Of a stretch of 64,000 bases of DNA, positions 9,081-18,772 are shown in pieces (the stretch's first letter is position 1; each line of letters starts with the position of its first letter). The translations under genes and the position numbers were made by a program. The stretch covers positions 72,160 through 136,159 of the forward strand of contig JAZQUI010000036.1 of the NCBI GenBank assembly GCA_045631205.1, in the 5' to 3' direction. The notes below the pieces were generated by a model. That model worked only from the letters and a program-made list of their open reading frames with translations, was not told the DNA's origin and did not search any database. This stretch comes from HGM04593 sp045631205 (GTDB lineage: Bacteria; Bacteroidota; Bacteroidia; Bacteroidales; Bacteroidaceae).

Positions 9081-10433
9081 TTATGTCAAGAGATTACTCA
9101 ATATCATTGAGATTATCATGTAGAATGTCATACCGCTTATGTCGTTTATAATCTGTATGAAAGGGCCAGTGGCGACTGCGGGGTTAATATCCATCCTTTC
9201 GAGTACGAGTGGTACAAGAGTTCCGAAGCCCGAAGCAAAGAGTATTACGACAAAGAGACTCAAAGGTACCGAGAGGGTTACAATGTCGGTTCCACCATAT
9301 ATGAGAAAGTTGTAGGCATATACCATAAGTGAGAGTATAGTGGCATTGATTAAGGCTACTACCATCTCCTTTGCAAGGTGGTGGAATGTGTGCTGCGGGT
9401 CTAACGAGTTGTTGGCCAGTCCCTGTACAACGATTGCCGACGATTGTGTACCTACATTTCCTCCCATACCTGCAAGCAACGGTATGAAGAGTGCCATTTC
9501 GGGGTGGTTACCAAGCGTGCTGTCGAAACAGTTGAGCAGCAACGACGAACCAATTCCTCCCAGCATACCTACAAGCAACCACGGCAAGCGCGCGCTTGTC
9601 TGTTTGAAGACGGTATCGTCGCTCTCGATGTCTTGGGTAAGACCGGCGGTAAGTTGCTGGTCGTGCTCGGTCTGCTCGCGCACCTCGTCCATAATGTCAT
9701 CGACGGTGATTTGTCCCACCAAGCGATTGATTTTATCAACGACCGGTATTGCCACGAGGTTGTATTTCTCAATGAGCAGGGTTACTTCGTCAATGGGTGT
9801 ATCTACATCTACACTTACCACTTTGCGGCTCATAACGTGCTTTACTTTTGAAACCGAGGGGCTGGTGACCATCTTTTTCAGCGGGAAAAGACCGCAAAGG
9901 CGTTCGTCGTCGTCAACTACGTATATGTAGTAGATTTCGTCCATATCCTCGGCCTGGCTGCGCATCTCTTTGAGACATTCGGGCATACTCCAGTTCTCGT
10001 TCACCACCACCATTTCGGTACTCATAAGTCCTCCGGCAGTGTCTTCGTCATATTGCAGAAGGTCGACAATGTCGCCAGCTTGTTCTATGTCTTTGATGTG
10101 CGAGAGCACCTCCTCTTGTTTCTCTTCGTCCATATCACGGATAATTTCAACGGCGTCGTCGGTATCCATGTAGTTGACGAAACGTTTGGCAATAGCCTCG
10201 GAGGGGAGTTCTTCGAGCAGTTCGTTACGCATATCCTCGTCCATTTCTGTGAGGGCGTCGGCGGCTCTTTCGTTGTCGAGTTGGCGGTAGAGGAAGCGTG
10301 CCTCTTCAATGTCGAGCTCAATACAGAGCTCGGCTATGTCGGCAGGGTGGAGCTTCGAAATATTCTCTTGCAGCAGTACCGAGTCTTTTCTCTCGATTAG
10401 CTCTTTTATGTAGCTGATATATTCTTTTGTCAT
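9081..10433 (-). CDS. mgtE: MgtE family magnesium transporter
   Basis: 450 residues in the standard MgtE order: a helical N-domain (about 1-125, LHPADIAELCIELD), two CBS domains (about 130-250, the second containing VGQITVDDIMDEV), a plug helix, and five membrane helices (about 280-450) with the Mg-site region PLLAGMGGNVGTQSS. The family is a dimeric inner-membrane Mg2+ channel gated by intracellular Mg2+ through the N and CBS domains. It lies 19 bases downstream of rsmA on the same strand, so the two are probably co-transcribed. Confidence 0.93.
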   Translation of the reverse strand: MTKEYISYIKELIERKDSVLLQENISKLHPADIAELCIELDIEEARFLYRQLDNERAADALTEMDEDMRNELLEELPSEAIAKRFVNYMDTDDAVEIIRDMDEEKQEEVLSHIKDIEQAGDIVDLLQYDEDTAGGLMSTEMVVVNENWSMPECLKEMRSQAEDMDEIYYIYVVDDDERLCGLFPLKKMVTSPSVSKVKHVMSRKVVSVDVDTPIDEVTLLIEKYNLVAIPVVDKINRLVGQITVDDIMDEVREQTEHDQQLTAGLTQDIESDDTVFKQTSARLPWLLVGMLGGIGSSLLLNCFDSTLGNHPEMALFIPLLAGMGGNVGTQSSAIVVQGLANNSLDPQHTFHHLAKEMVVALINATILSLMVYAYNFLIYGGTDIVTLSVPLSLFVVILFASGFGTLVPLVLERMDINPAVATGPFIQIINDISGMTFYMIISMILSNLLT

Positions 10434-10452
10434 TTTGTTGGCCTCCCGTGGT

Positions 10453-11238
10453 TTATGCGAGCTCGTGTTCTACTTGAAGGGTGAGTTCTATGAATTCTTC
10501 TATCGATAGTTGCTCGGGTCGCTTGTCAAGTATGGGGTTGGCGAGCAGGGGTGACTCTTTGCCCACTATCTGCTGTATTGAATTACGCATCTTCTTTCGG
10601 CGCTGGTTGAAGGTGCCTTTTACAATTTTCTTGAAAAGTTCTTCGTCGCAGGGCATTGAAGTGCGGTTGTTGCGTTTCATTATTACCACAGCGCTTTTTA
10701 CCTTTGGTGGTGGTGAGAATACGTTTTCGTGTACGGTGAAGAGGTATTCCACATCGTACCACAATTGCACAAGGATGCTTAATATTCCATAGGCTTTTGT
10801 ACCCGGGCGGGCAGCAAGGCGTTCGCCCACCTCCTTCTGTATCATACCGCTGCAATATGGTATATGCTCCTTGTTGTCGAGCATTTTGAAGAATATCTGA
10901 CTCGAAATATTGTAAGGGTAGTTGCCTATTAGCATAAACTGGTTTCCGTCGAAAATGCGGTCGAGGTGCATCTTTAGAAAATCGTCGGGGATTATGTTAT
11001 CCTCTCCAAGCTGTGGCAGGTTCTTGCAAAGGTAGCTTACCGACTCCTCGTCAATCTCCACAACCTTTACCGGACGGTCCTTTTCGAGCAGGAAATTTGT
11101 AAGTACGCCCATACCCGGGCCTACTTCGAGAACCGGCATACCGGGACAAACGTCAACGGTGTCGGCTATATCACGGGCAATCTGCATATCGATGAGAAAG
11201 TGCTGCCCGAGGCGTTTCTTGGCTGTTACTGCTTTCAT
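10453..11238 (-). CDS. rsmA: 16S rRNA (adenine1518-N6/adenine1519-N6)-dimethyltransferase
   Basis: 261 residues, normal family length. The N-terminal signature KKRLGQHFLID is followed by SAM-binding motif I (LEVGPGMGVLT). The catalytic motif IV reads NYPYNISSQIFF, where many homologues have NLPY. The C-terminal helical domain contains FNQRRKKMRNS, typical of KsgA/RsmA. The enzyme dimethylates two adjacent adenines near the 3' end of 16S rRNA during 30S maturation. It is transcribed toward mgtE and divergently from the YbhN-like gene. Confidence 0.94.
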   Translation of the reverse strand: MKAVTAKKRLGQHFLIDMQIARDIADTVDVCPGMPVLEVGPGMGVLTNFLLEKDRPVKVVEIDEESVSYLCKNLPQLGEDNIIPDDFLKMHLDRIFDGNQFMLIGNYPYNISSQIFFKMLDNKEHIPYCSGMIQKEVGERLAARPGTKAYGILSILVQLWYDVEYLFTVHENVFSPPPKVKSAVVIMKRNNRTSMPCDEELFKKIVKGTFNQRRKKMRNSIQQIVGKESPLLANPILDKRPEQLSIEEFIELTLQVEHELA

Positions 11239-11285
11239 AAGCGGTTATTTTCTTTAAAACAACTTTTATTATCCCGTTTTTTCAC

Positions 11286-11293
11286 TATCTTTG
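11286..11293 (+). promoter_or_regulatory. -7 element TATCTTTG upstream of the YbhN-like gene
   Basis: A perfect TAnnTTTG in the divergent gap between rsmA and the YbhN-like gene. The -33 position holds only a T-rich tract. Predicted transcription start is near 11300. Confidence 0.45.
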
Positions 11294-11419
11294 CAATAAG
11301 CGACACGTATATTGCTTTCGTTGCTTAACGGGTGCCTTTATATGAAACAACACTGTTGTTTGCCGGTTGCTCACATTATTGCAAAGGTATATAAAACTAT
11401 CAATTTTGCTCCTAAACTT

Positions 11420-12406
11420 GTGAAAAAGATTTTAAATAATATTATAAAAAGTTTCCTGCCGCTTCTTTTGGGGGTGGTTATCCTTTATTGGATTTACAGG
11501 GAGTTTGATTTTTCGCTTGTTGGCGGGGCTTTGAGAGATATGAATCTCTTTTGGTTCACAATCTCACTCTTGTTTGGTGTTTTTAGTCACGTTTTGCGCG
11601 GGTGGCGTTGGTTGCTCACATTGGCACCCCTTGGTCACAAACCGCGTCGCGATGTGTGCGTGTACTCTATTTTCATTGCCTATGCTGCTAATCTTGTTCT
11701 GCCGCGTGTGGGCGAGGTTTCGCGTTGTGCGGTGCTTTCAAGGTATGACGATGTGCCTTTTGCTTTGTCATTGGGAACGGTTGTGACAGAGCGTCTTATA
11801 GATACTGTTATGGTGGTCTTGATTACCGTTGCGGCAGTGTTGTTGCAGTGGAATATTTTTTTCTCTTTCCTGACACAATCGTGTGGCGGGCTCGGAAGTT
11901 TTGATATACTTTCCACAGCCGGTGGCCCGTTGGTGATAGCTCTTTCTTTGGTGGCTCTTGCGGTGCTTGTTTTTGCTCTTGCTCGCAAGCTGTCGCTATG
12001 GACAAAAGTGCGCTCTTTCTTCCATCGTTTTACCGAGGGAATGTGTTCGCTGGCAAAGATGGAGAGAGGGTGGTTGTTTGTGTTTGAAACAGTTGGTATA
12101 TGGTTCTGCTATTTTATGCAGTTTTATCTATGTTTCTTCTGCTTCTCTTCCACTAGTTCTTTGTCACTTGCTGCCGGGTTGTTACTCTTTGTGGCCGGTA
12201 GTATTGCGGTGGTGGTGCCCACTCCTAACGGTGCCGGGCCATGGCATTACGTGATAATAGAAATTATGGTCATTTATGGCCTGACAACAACCGATGCTTC
12301 GCTTTTTGCGTTAATAGTTCACTCGTCGCAGACATTGCTTGTTGCTTTGTTGGGTGTGGTGGGTATCGCATTCTTGCAGATGAAAAAATGTATAACAATT
12401 AAATGA
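11420..12406 (+). CDS. YbhN / lysylphosphatidylglycerol synthetase-type membrane protein (DUF2156-less flippase domain)
   Basis: About 328 residues with 7-8 membrane helices. The N-terminus KKILNNIIKSFLPLLLG, then ILYWIYREFDF, and the later AANLVLPRVGEVSR region (the conserved N-x-x-x-P-x-x-G-E motif) identify the UPF0104/LPG_synthase_TM family. Homologues are often called flippase domains, but substrates in Bacteroidota are not settled. I start at the GTG at 11420 because homologues begin right before helix 1. ATGs at 11312 and 11342 are in frame and would add 26-36 residues with no homology that I recognise. PepD follows after 7 bases. Confidence 0.75.
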   Translation: MKKILNNIIKSFLPLLLGVVILYWIYREFDFSLVGGALRDMNLFWFTISLLFGVFSHVLRGWRWLLTLAPLGHKPRRDVCVYSIFIAYAANLVLPRVGEVSRCAVLSRYDDVPFALSLGTVVTERLIDTVMVVLITVAAVLLQWNIFFSFLTQSCGGLGSFDILSTAGGPLVIALSLVALAVLVFALARKLSLWTKVRSFFHRFTEGMCSLAKMERGWLFVFETVGIWFCYFMQFYLCFFCFSSTSSLSLAAGLLLFVAGSIAVVVPTPNGAGPWHYVIIEIMVIYGLTTTDASLFALIVHSSQTLLVALLGVVGIAFLQMKKCITIK

Positions 12407-12413
12407 TATTATT

Positions 12414-13871
12414 ATGGCTTTGACAATTAAAGATTTATCGCCCCGTGAGGTGTGGAAACACTTTGAGGCTGTTACGCAGATACCCCGTCCGTCGGGATAT
12501 ATGCAGGAGATTCAGAAATTCCTTCTAGATTGGGGAAAGAGTATCGGTGTTGAGACTTGGCAGGATGAGGTTGGTAACATAATTATGCGTAAGCCTGCGA
12601 CTCCCGGTCTTGAGAACCGCAAGGGTATCATATTGCAGGCGCATATGGATATGGTGCCTCAAAAGACTCCCGAAAGCAAACACGATTTCCTCAAAGATCC
12701 CATTAAGACAATTGTGAAGGGTGACTGGCTTTATGCCGACGACACAACTCTTGGTGCCGACAACGGTATTGGCGTTGCTGCCATTATGGCGGTGATGGAG
12801 GATAACTCTATGCAGCACGGCCCCTTGGAGGCGCTCTTTACAGTTGATGAGGAGACCGGCCTTTTTGGTGCTTTCGGTCTTAAAGCAGGCGAGCTTGAAG
12901 GAAGAGTTCTTCTGAATCTCGACTCGGAAGAGGAGGGTGTTATGTATATTGGTTGTGCCGGTGGTATCGACTTCTCTGCCAAAATGGAGTTTATGGCCGA
13001 AGAACCCATTGAAGATGATATTGCAGTGAAGGTTTCTCTTCGCGGTTTGCGTGGTGGTCACTCTGGTGTGGAGATAAACGAAGGTCGCGGCAATGCCAAC
13101 AAACTTATGGCGCGTTTCTTGCGTGAGGCTATCGACGAGTGTGGTGTAAGCCTTGCAAGCTGGAATGGCGGAAATATGCGTAATGCTATCCCTGCAAGTT
13201 GTGAGGTAGTTGTTACTCTTCCCGATGAGGCTGTAGGTGAACTCACCGATATTGCTGCAAAGTACGAGGCTCTTTTCAATAGCGAGTATGCCGGCATAGA
13301 GGAGGGCATAACTCTTCGCGTAGAGGCAACCGAAATGCCCGATAATGTTGTTCCCGAAGAAATTGAGGAGAATTTGCTTGACGCAGTGCTTGCTTGTCAC
13401 AATGGTCCTTTGCGCTTTATTCCTTCTATTCCCGATACAGTTGAGACATCGAGCAACCTGTCTATAATAAGTATAGCCGATGGCTTTGCTGAGGTTGATA
13501 TTCTCATCCGCAGTTCTTGCGAGTCTATGAAAGAGTATCTCGCATTGCAGTTGTCTAGTTGTTTTGCGATGGCCGGAATGAAGGTTGAACTTAGCGGCAG
13601 CTACACCGGTTGGCAGCCCAATGTGAAATCTCCCCTTTTGGCGAGTGTAAAAGAGGTATATAATAATTTGTTTGGTAAAGAGCCCGAGGTCCGTGTGATT
13701 CATGCCGGTCTTGAATGCGGTATTCTGTCAACAAACTATCCCGATATGGATATGATATCTTTCGGCCCCACGCTTCTTTCTCCCCACTCTCCCACAGAGC
13801 GTATAGAGATTGCTTCGGTCGATAAATTCTATTCGTTGATCAAGACTTTGGTTATAAACGGAGTTAAGTAA
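12414..13871 (+). CDS. pepD: Aminoacyl-histidine dipeptidase (M20 family, PepD-like)
   Basis: 485 residues, cytosolic. The metal-binding motif QAHMDMVPQK (about 77-86), the second ligand region TTLGADNGIG (about 112-121), the catalytic DEETGLFGAFGL and the late HAGLECG are all present, as in M20C peptidases. These enzymes use two Zn ions to cleave Xaa-His and other dipeptides in peptide salvage. It lies immediately behind the YbhN-like gene and ends in an intrinsic terminator. Confidence 0.93.
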   Translation: MALTIKDLSPREVWKHFEAVTQIPRPSGYMQEIQKFLLDWGKSIGVETWQDEVGNIIMRKPATPGLENRKGIILQAHMDMVPQKTPESKHDFLKDPIKTIVKGDWLYADDTTLGADNGIGVAAIMAVMEDNSMQHGPLEALFTVDEETGLFGAFGLKAGELEGRVLLNLDSEEEGVMYIGCAGGIDFSAKMEFMAEEPIEDDIAVKVSLRGLRGGHSGVEINEGRGNANKLMARFLREAIDECGVSLASWNGGNMRNAIPASCEVVVTLPDEAVGELTDIAAKYEALFNSEYAGIEEGITLRVEATEMPDNVVPEEIEENLLDAVLACHNGPLRFIPSIPDTVETSSNLSIISIADGFAEVDILIRSSCESMKEYLALQLSSCFAMAGMKVELSGSYTGWQPNVKSPLLASVKEVYNNLFGKEPEVRVIHAGLECGILSTNYPDMDMISFGPTLLSPHSPTERIEIASVDKFYSLIKTLVINGVK

Positions 13872-13888
13872 ATATTGAATAATTGTAA

Positions 13889-13932
13889 AAATAAGTGCAC
13901 AGAAAGAAATATCCAGTGCACTTATTTTTTTT
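13889..13932 (+). terminator. Intrinsic terminator after pepD
   Basis: AAATAAGTGCAC pairs with GTGCACTTATTT across a 15-base loop, followed by a T run. Confidence 0.8.
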
Positions 13933-14039
13933 TAACCATATCGCAAATAAAATACTTAAAAAATGTATAGTGAGATTTATTTTTTTGTATTTTTACGGCA
14001 GACAATAATTTTTTGTTAACATTATAAATTTATTAAAGT

Positions 14040-14498
14040 ATGAAAAAGAGTGTAAAACTTTTTGCAGTGTTGGCTTCTGCCGCAATTTTGTGTTCATCTT
14101 GTTTTGGTTCTTTCGGTTTGACCCGCAAAGTTTATAACTGGAACAGCACAGTTGGTGACAAATGGGTTAACGAACTTGTATTCCTTGGTTTGAACATTGT
14201 TCCTATTTACTGGTTGGCAAGTTTTGCTGATGTTGTAGTTCTTAACTCTATCGAGTTCTGGACAGGCGAAAACCCTGTTGCAGCAACAGGCGAGACTAAG
14301 ATCGTGAAGAACAGTGCCGGTGAGGAGATTCAGATTACAGCTATGGAGAATGGCTACAACCTTACAAACGGCACCAGCGAGATGCAGCTTATCTACAACG
14401 AGGCTGAAATGAGCTGGAATGCTGTTTATGGCAACCAGACAACAGAAATCGTTAAATTTGTTGACGACAACAACGCTTTGTTGTCTCTTGGCAAGTAA
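14040..14498 (+). CDS. DUF3332 family lipoprotein
   Basis: 152 residues with a lipoprotein signal (AILCSSC, Cys at about 21). The mature start has the FGLTRKVYNWN motif of DUF3332, followed by a hydrophobic segment (VFLGLNIVPIYWLASFADV) and a small beta-rich C-terminal domain. The family is common in Bacteroidota genomes and its function is unknown. The hydrophobic segment suggests membrane association beyond the lipid anchor. The flippase gene starts 9 bases later. Confidence 0.85.
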   Translation: MKKSVKLFAVLASAAILCSSCFGSFGLTRKVYNWNSTVGDKWVNELVFLGLNIVPIYWLASFADVVVLNSIEFWTGENPVAATGETKIVKNSAGEEIQITAMENGYNLTNGTSEMQLIYNEAEMSWNAVYGNQTTEIVKFVDDNNALLSLGK

Positions 14499-14507
14499 TT
14501 TAATTGA

Positions 14508-16034
14508 ATGACGGAAGAAAAAACCGATATTCGTGATTGTGGGCAGGAAGATACCTCGTATGACCGTGTTCTTAAATACACCGGTGTGTTTGGCGGGGTA
14601 CAGGTGCTTACGATGCTTGTTTCAGTGATACGTACCAAGCTTGCGGCTTGGTGGTTGAGCAAGGTGGGTATGGGTTTTTTTATGATGTACACGAATATAG
14701 CCTCTTTTGTTTCGAGTGCATCTAATGCCGGAGTTCCTTTCAGTGCTGTCAAGAATTTGTCGGAGATTTACGAAGAGGGTGATGCCGACAGAGTAAAATC
14801 CTATGTAAAGACAGTGCGTTCAATAAGCTTATGGACGGCGATAATGGGGGCGCTTTTGTGCGTGCTTCTTGCGCCGCCCATAAGTTTTTTTGCATTCGAT
14901 GGCGATTGGAGTTACTCTTTGGAGGTCGCTCTCCTTTCTCCTATGATTTTTGCAATTGCCGTAACAAATGGTGAGATATCCATTTTGAAGGCTACGCGCA
15001 AACTCAAGCGTGTCGCCGTGGTTTCGGCTGTGGGAGCAGTACTCACTCTTGTGAGTGTGTTACCCTTTTTTTATTTATGGGGCAGCCGGGGTGTTATTCC
15101 GGCTCTTGTAATTAATGCCTTAGTACTTATGGTAGTACATCTTTATTACTCGATACCTCTTTTCCCCTGGCGTGTGAGTCTTCTTTCGCGTGAAGTGTGG
15201 AAACAAGGGCGTGATATGGTAAAACTTGGTTTGCCGTATGTGGTTGCAGGTGTACTCAATGCGCTTACAGCATTGGCTATACCTGCAATGCTGTTGAGTC
15301 TTGGTGATATGGATGATGTCGGGCTTTACAAGGTTGGCTACGGTATTATGGTAGTGTATGCAGGTATTGTTTTCGTGGCAGTAGAGAGTGATTATTTTCC
15401 TCGCCTCTCGGCTGTTCACTCCAATCTGGGGCGTATGAATTTTGCCATAAATCAACAGGTGGATGTCTGTGTGTTGTTCATAGCTCCATTGTTGCTGTTT
15501 ATGATGCTGGCAATGCCGCTCCTGATAGAGTTGCTGTATAGTGCTGAATTTCTCCCGGTGGCCGATATGGCGGTCTGCTCGGCATTCTATATGTTTTTTC
15601 GCGCTGTTATGTTGCCCATCGCTTATACCTCGCTTGCAAAAGGTGATACCCTCACCTATTTGACAATGGAGGTGGCATATGACATCTTTTCTTTTCTTCT
15701 TATTGTTGCGGGTTACTATTGGGGAGGAATCACAGGTACGGGTATTGCGCTTTCGCTTGCAAGCTTGCTCGATGTGCTGATGATTTCCATCTGCTACTCT
15801 CGTAAATATGGTTTCAGGTTTTTCCCCTCGACATTGCGTCTTGTTATTGTTCAGGCATTGTTGCTTGCCGCAGGAGTTTTTGTATGCATCTATGGCTCGC
15901 TGTTGTTTAGATGTGTATGTGGCGCAATTTTGCTCCTTGCCTCAGCTTTTTACTCTTTTGTGGTGTTACAAAAGAATACGGTTGCCTTAAAGTCTTTTAA
16001 GGAGAAAATTCTTAATAAGATAAATCGCAGATAA
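14508..16034 (+). CDS. Polysaccharide/O-antigen flippase (Wzx-like, MATE/MOP superfamily)
   Basis: 508 residues with about 12-14 predicted membrane helices and almost no soluble domain, the usual layout of Wzx/RfbX flippases. Recognisable features are the early helix GVFGGVQVLTMLVSVIRTKL and KVGMGFFMMYTNIASFVSSASNAG. These proteins move undecaprenyl-linked sugars across the inner membrane. No glycosyltransferases are adjacent, so this may be an enterobacterial-common-antigen-type or housekeeping translocase and not part of a capsule locus. Confidence 0.85.
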   Translation: MTEEKTDIRDCGQEDTSYDRVLKYTGVFGGVQVLTMLVSVIRTKLAAWWLSKVGMGFFMMYTNIASFVSSASNAGVPFSAVKNLSEIYEEGDADRVKSYVKTVRSISLWTAIMGALLCVLLAPPISFFAFDGDWSYSLEVALLSPMIFAIAVTNGEISILKATRKLKRVAVVSAVGAVLTLVSVLPFFYLWGSRGVIPALVINALVLMVVHLYYSIPLFPWRVSLLSREVWKQGRDMVKLGLPYVVAGVLNALTALAIPAMLLSLGDMDDVGLYKVGYGIMVVYAGIVFVAVESDYFPRLSAVHSNLGRMNFAINQQVDVCVLFIAPLLLFMMLAMPLLIELLYSAEFLPVADMAVCSAFYMFFRAVMLPIAYTSLAKGDTLTYLTMEVAYDIFSFLLIVAGYYWGGITGTGIALSLASLLDVLMISICYSRKYGFRFFPSTLRLVIVQALLLAAGVFVCIYGSLLFRCVCGAILLLASAFYSFVVLQKNTVALKSFKEKILNKINRR

Positions 16035-16071
16035 GTTTTTTTCTTGTCTGATAATATATAATCAAGTAAGT

Positions 16072-17175
16072 ATGGTACATCCCGAAAATGATGAAGCCTA
16101 TAAAGGGCTTAGGGTGAACGATGGGGTAGAACGGTTGAGTTCGGTTAACCCATATCTCTCGCAACGGCGCGTGAAACGTGCCGCGCCTCTTTCTGTTGAT
16201 GATTATGTGCAGGGTATTCTGCGTGGTGATGTTACGGTGCTGAGCCGTGCTGTGACCCTTGTGGAAAGTCTTTTGCCCGAGCATCAGGCTGTTGCGCAGG
16301 AGGTAGTGGAGAAACTATTGCCCTATTCGGGAAAATCCCTTCGTGTGGGTATAACAGGTGTTCCGGGAGCCGGTAAAAGTACTTCGATCGATGCTCTCGG
16401 AATGCATATCTTAAAGGAGCGTGGCGGTAAGTTGGCCGTGCTTGCGGTTGACCCGAGCAGTGAGCGTAGCAAAGGTAGTATCTTGGGCGACAAGACACGC
16501 ATGGAACGTTTGTCGGCTCATCCCGACGCCTTCATTCGTCCCAGTGCATCGGCAGGCTCGCTTGGTGGCGTTGCGCGCAAGACTCGTGAAACTATTATTC
16601 TGTGCGAGGCTGCGGGTTACGATACAGTCTTTGTGGAAACAGTGGGTGTTGGTCAGAGTGAAACTGCTGTATATTCTATGGTGGATTTCTTTCTGTTGAT
16701 ACAGATTGCCGGTGCCGGTGATGAACTTCAGGGTATAAAACGCGGCATAATGGAGATGGCCGATGCTATTGTGATAAACAAGGCCGATGGTGCCAATATT
16801 GAAGAGGCGCAGCGAGCGGCTGCGCATTACAGAAGTGCGTTGCAGTTATTTCCTATGCCTCAAAGCGGAATACGTCCGCAGGTGCTTACATATTCGGGCT
16901 TTTACGATCTTGGTATAAAGGAGATATGGGATATGGTTTTCTCCTATTTTGAGAAGGTCAAGGCGAATGGCTCTTTTGATGCGCGTCGCAATGGTCAGGC
17001 AAAATATTGGATGTACGAAACAATAAACGAACAATTGCATAGGCACTTCTATCAGGCTGCGGGCATGGAGGAAATGCTTGCCCGTTATGAGCAGGATATA
17101 ATAGATGGCAGGGTAACATCTTTTGCTGCTGCCGGAAAGTTGCTCGAGCTCTACGATAAAATGTATAATAAGTGA
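16072..17175 (+). CDS. meaB: MeaB/ArgK-type G-protein chaperone of methylmalonyl-CoA mutase
   Basis: 367 residues. The P-loop GVPGAGKST (about 100-108) is followed by AVDPSS, GDKTRM and the VETVGVGQSE signature of MeaB/MMAA GTPases; NKADG gives the base-specificity motif. The protein loads and protects the adenosylcobalamin of methylmalonyl-CoA mutase. No mutA/mutB genes are nearby, so the mutase must be encoded elsewhere. The cyclo-ligase gene follows after 6 bases. Confidence 0.92.
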   Translation: MVHPENDEAYKGLRVNDGVERLSSVNPYLSQRRVKRAAPLSVDDYVQGILRGDVTVLSRAVTLVESLLPEHQAVAQEVVEKLLPYSGKSLRVGITGVPGAGKSTSIDALGMHILKERGGKLAVLAVDPSSERSKGSILGDKTRMERLSAHPDAFIRPSASAGSLGGVARKTRETIILCEAAGYDTVFVETVGVGQSETAVYSMVDFFLLIQIAGAGDELQGIKRGIMEMADAIVINKADGANIEEAQRAAAHYRSALQLFPMPQSGIRPQVLTYSGFYDLGIKEIWDMVFSYFEKVKANGSFDARRNGQAKYWMYETINEQLHRHFYQAAGMEEMLARYEQDIIDGRVTSFAAAGKLLELYDKMYNK

Positions 17176-17181
17176 GGCGTT

Positions 17182-17712
17182 ATGGATAAAAAGGCTTTGC
17201 GTAAGGAGGTACGGGCGACTCTTGCAGCTATGCCCGACGATGTAAAGTTGGAGAAGTCCACAATGCTGGCACTTGCATTGGTGGTGCATCCATGGGTGCG
17301 TGATGCGCGGGTTATCGCGCTCTTTTCGCCATTAGGAGATGAACCTCAAATAGGTGAAATTATAGATGTGATTTCGCAGGAGCGTACGGTGGTACTTCCG
17401 CGTATCATCGGTGATGAAATGGAGTTTTATGCTTATTCTCCATCACTTATGTGCAAAGGTGCTTATGGTATTATGGAGCCCGTGTGTGGTGAAGCCATTG
17501 CTCCCGAGGAGATAGATGTAATGATTGTTCCTGGTGTCGTTTTTACGCCCGAGGGCGGGCGTTGCGGTCGCGGTAAAGGGTATTATGATAAATATATGTC
17601 GCGCAAAGGATTCAGGGCACACACCATTGGTGTCTGTTACGAGGAACAGATATCGTCATTATTGCATTGTGAAACGCACGATGTTGCAGTGAATGAGGTG
17701 ATTTATAGATAA
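17182..17712 (+). CDS. 5-formyltetrahydrofolate cyclo-ligase
   Basis: 176 residues. It begins KKALRKEVRATLAAMP, carries the substrate region FSPLGDEPQ, and has the family's C-terminal P-loop-like motif GGRCGRGKGYYDKYM (about 126-140). The enzyme converts 5-formyl-THF to 5,10-methenyl-THF with ATP. It is probably co-transcribed with meaB and ends at a terminator shared with pfkA on the opposite strand. Confidence 0.92.
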   Translation: MDKKALRKEVRATLAAMPDDVKLEKSTMLALALVVHPWVRDARVIALFSPLGDEPQIGEIIDVISQERTVVLPRIIGDEMEFYAYSPSLMCKGAYGIMEPVCGEAIAPEEIDVMIVPGVVFTPEGGRCGRGKGYYDKYMSRKGFRAHTIGVCYEEQISSLLHCETHDVAVNEVIYR

Positions 17713-17748
17713 AAGATAGGATGAAACAATCGTTTCATCCTATCTTTT
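17711..17748. terminator. Bidirectional terminator between the cyclo-ligase gene and pfkA
   Basis: A perfect 16-bp inverted repeat (AAAAGATAGGATGAAA with its complement), 6-base loop, A-rich on one side and T-rich on the other, so it can serve both converging genes. Confidence 0.85.
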
Positions 17749-17769
17749 GTCTGTTTGTATATTCGCTTT

Positions 17770-18756
17770 TTATGATGCGAGAATCTCTTGCGCACGTACT
17801 GTTTCGCGGTCGATGGGTTTGTCGTCCTTGATGGCTTTTGTGAACGGTATATATACGATTTCGTTATTGCGAAGTCCTATCATTACGTTTCTTTGTCCCT
17901 CGAGCAGGGCGTCGATAGCGGCTACGCCAAGACGGCTGGCAAGGATTCGGTCGTTGGCAGTGGGGCTGCCGCCACGTTGCAGATAGCCGAGGATTGATAC
18001 GCGTACATCGAGTTCGGGGAACTTCTGGCGCATACCTTCTGCTACATCCATAATGTTGTAGTCTTTTTCACGACCTTCGGCAAAGAGTACGATACTGCTA
18101 CTCTTGGTACGGCGCAATCCGTTGGCAATGAATTGGTTGATGCGCTCGAACTCGGGGTCGATTTCAGGAAGTACGCAAGCCTCTGCTCCGGTTGCAAGCG
18201 TTCCGTTAAGAGCGAGGAAACCTGCGTCGCGGCCCATAACCTCTACAATGAAGAGGCGTTCGTGTGACGATGCGGTGTCGCGTATTTTGTCGACGCACTC
18301 CATAATTGTATTAAGTGCAGTGTCGTAACCGATAGTGGTGTCTGTGCCATAGAGGTCGTTGTCGATGGTGCCGGGGAGTGCAATACAAGGAATGTCGTAC
18401 TCGCGGGCGAGGTTATATGCTCCGGTAATAGAACCGTCGCCACCTATAACTACCAACGCATCTATTCCCTCTTTCTGCAAGGTTGCGTAACCTGTTGCGC
18501 GTCCTTCTTCGGTCTTGAACTCGTCGCAACGGCTGGTTTTGAGTATTGTTCCGCCGCGTTGTATGATGTTACTAACGTTTTCGGTCTTGAACTCTTTGAT
18601 TTCGCCGGTGATGAGTCCTTTGTAACCACGGTAAATACCTTTTACTTTAATGCCGTGATAAATTGCGGCACGGGTGACGGCGCGTATGGCTGCATTCATA
18701 CCGGGTGCGTCGCCGCCGGAAGTTAGAATTCCTACGCAGTTGATTTTGCTTTTCAT
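17770..18756 (-). CDS. pfkA: ATP-dependent 6-phosphofructokinase
   Basis: 328 residues. GILTSGGDAPGMNAAIRA is the ATP-site start; GGDGS (about 106-110) carries the Gly typical of ATP-dependent enzymes, in contrast to the GGDD of the PPi enzyme at 51184-52830. GTIDND and the catalytic D-T-A-L region are present, as is the MGRDAG substrate loop. It catalyses the committed step of glycolysis. The organism therefore carries both ATP- and PPi-dependent PFKs. Confidence 0.95.
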   Translation of the reverse strand: MKSKINCVGILTSGGDAPGMNAAIRAVTRAAIYHGIKVKGIYRGYKGLITGEIKEFKTENVSNIIQRGGTILKTSRCDEFKTEEGRATGYATLQKEGIDALVVIGGDGSITGAYNLAREYDIPCIALPGTIDNDLYGTDTTIGYDTALNTIMECVDKIRDTASSHERLFIVEVMGRDAGFLALNGTLATGAEACVLPEIDPEFERINQFIANGLRRTKSSSIVLFAEGREKDYNIMDVAEGMRQKFPELDVRVSILGYLQRGGSPTANDRILASRLGVAAIDALLEGQRNVMIGLRNNEIVYIPFTKAIKDDKPIDRETVRAQEILAS

Positions 18757-18772
18757 AATAGTGGTTGGTTAT

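Noticed and set aside
12525..13703. Long minus-strand ORF (392 codons) inside pepD
   Set aside because: PepD on the plus strand has all catalytic motifs; the antisense frame is an artefact of codon bias.
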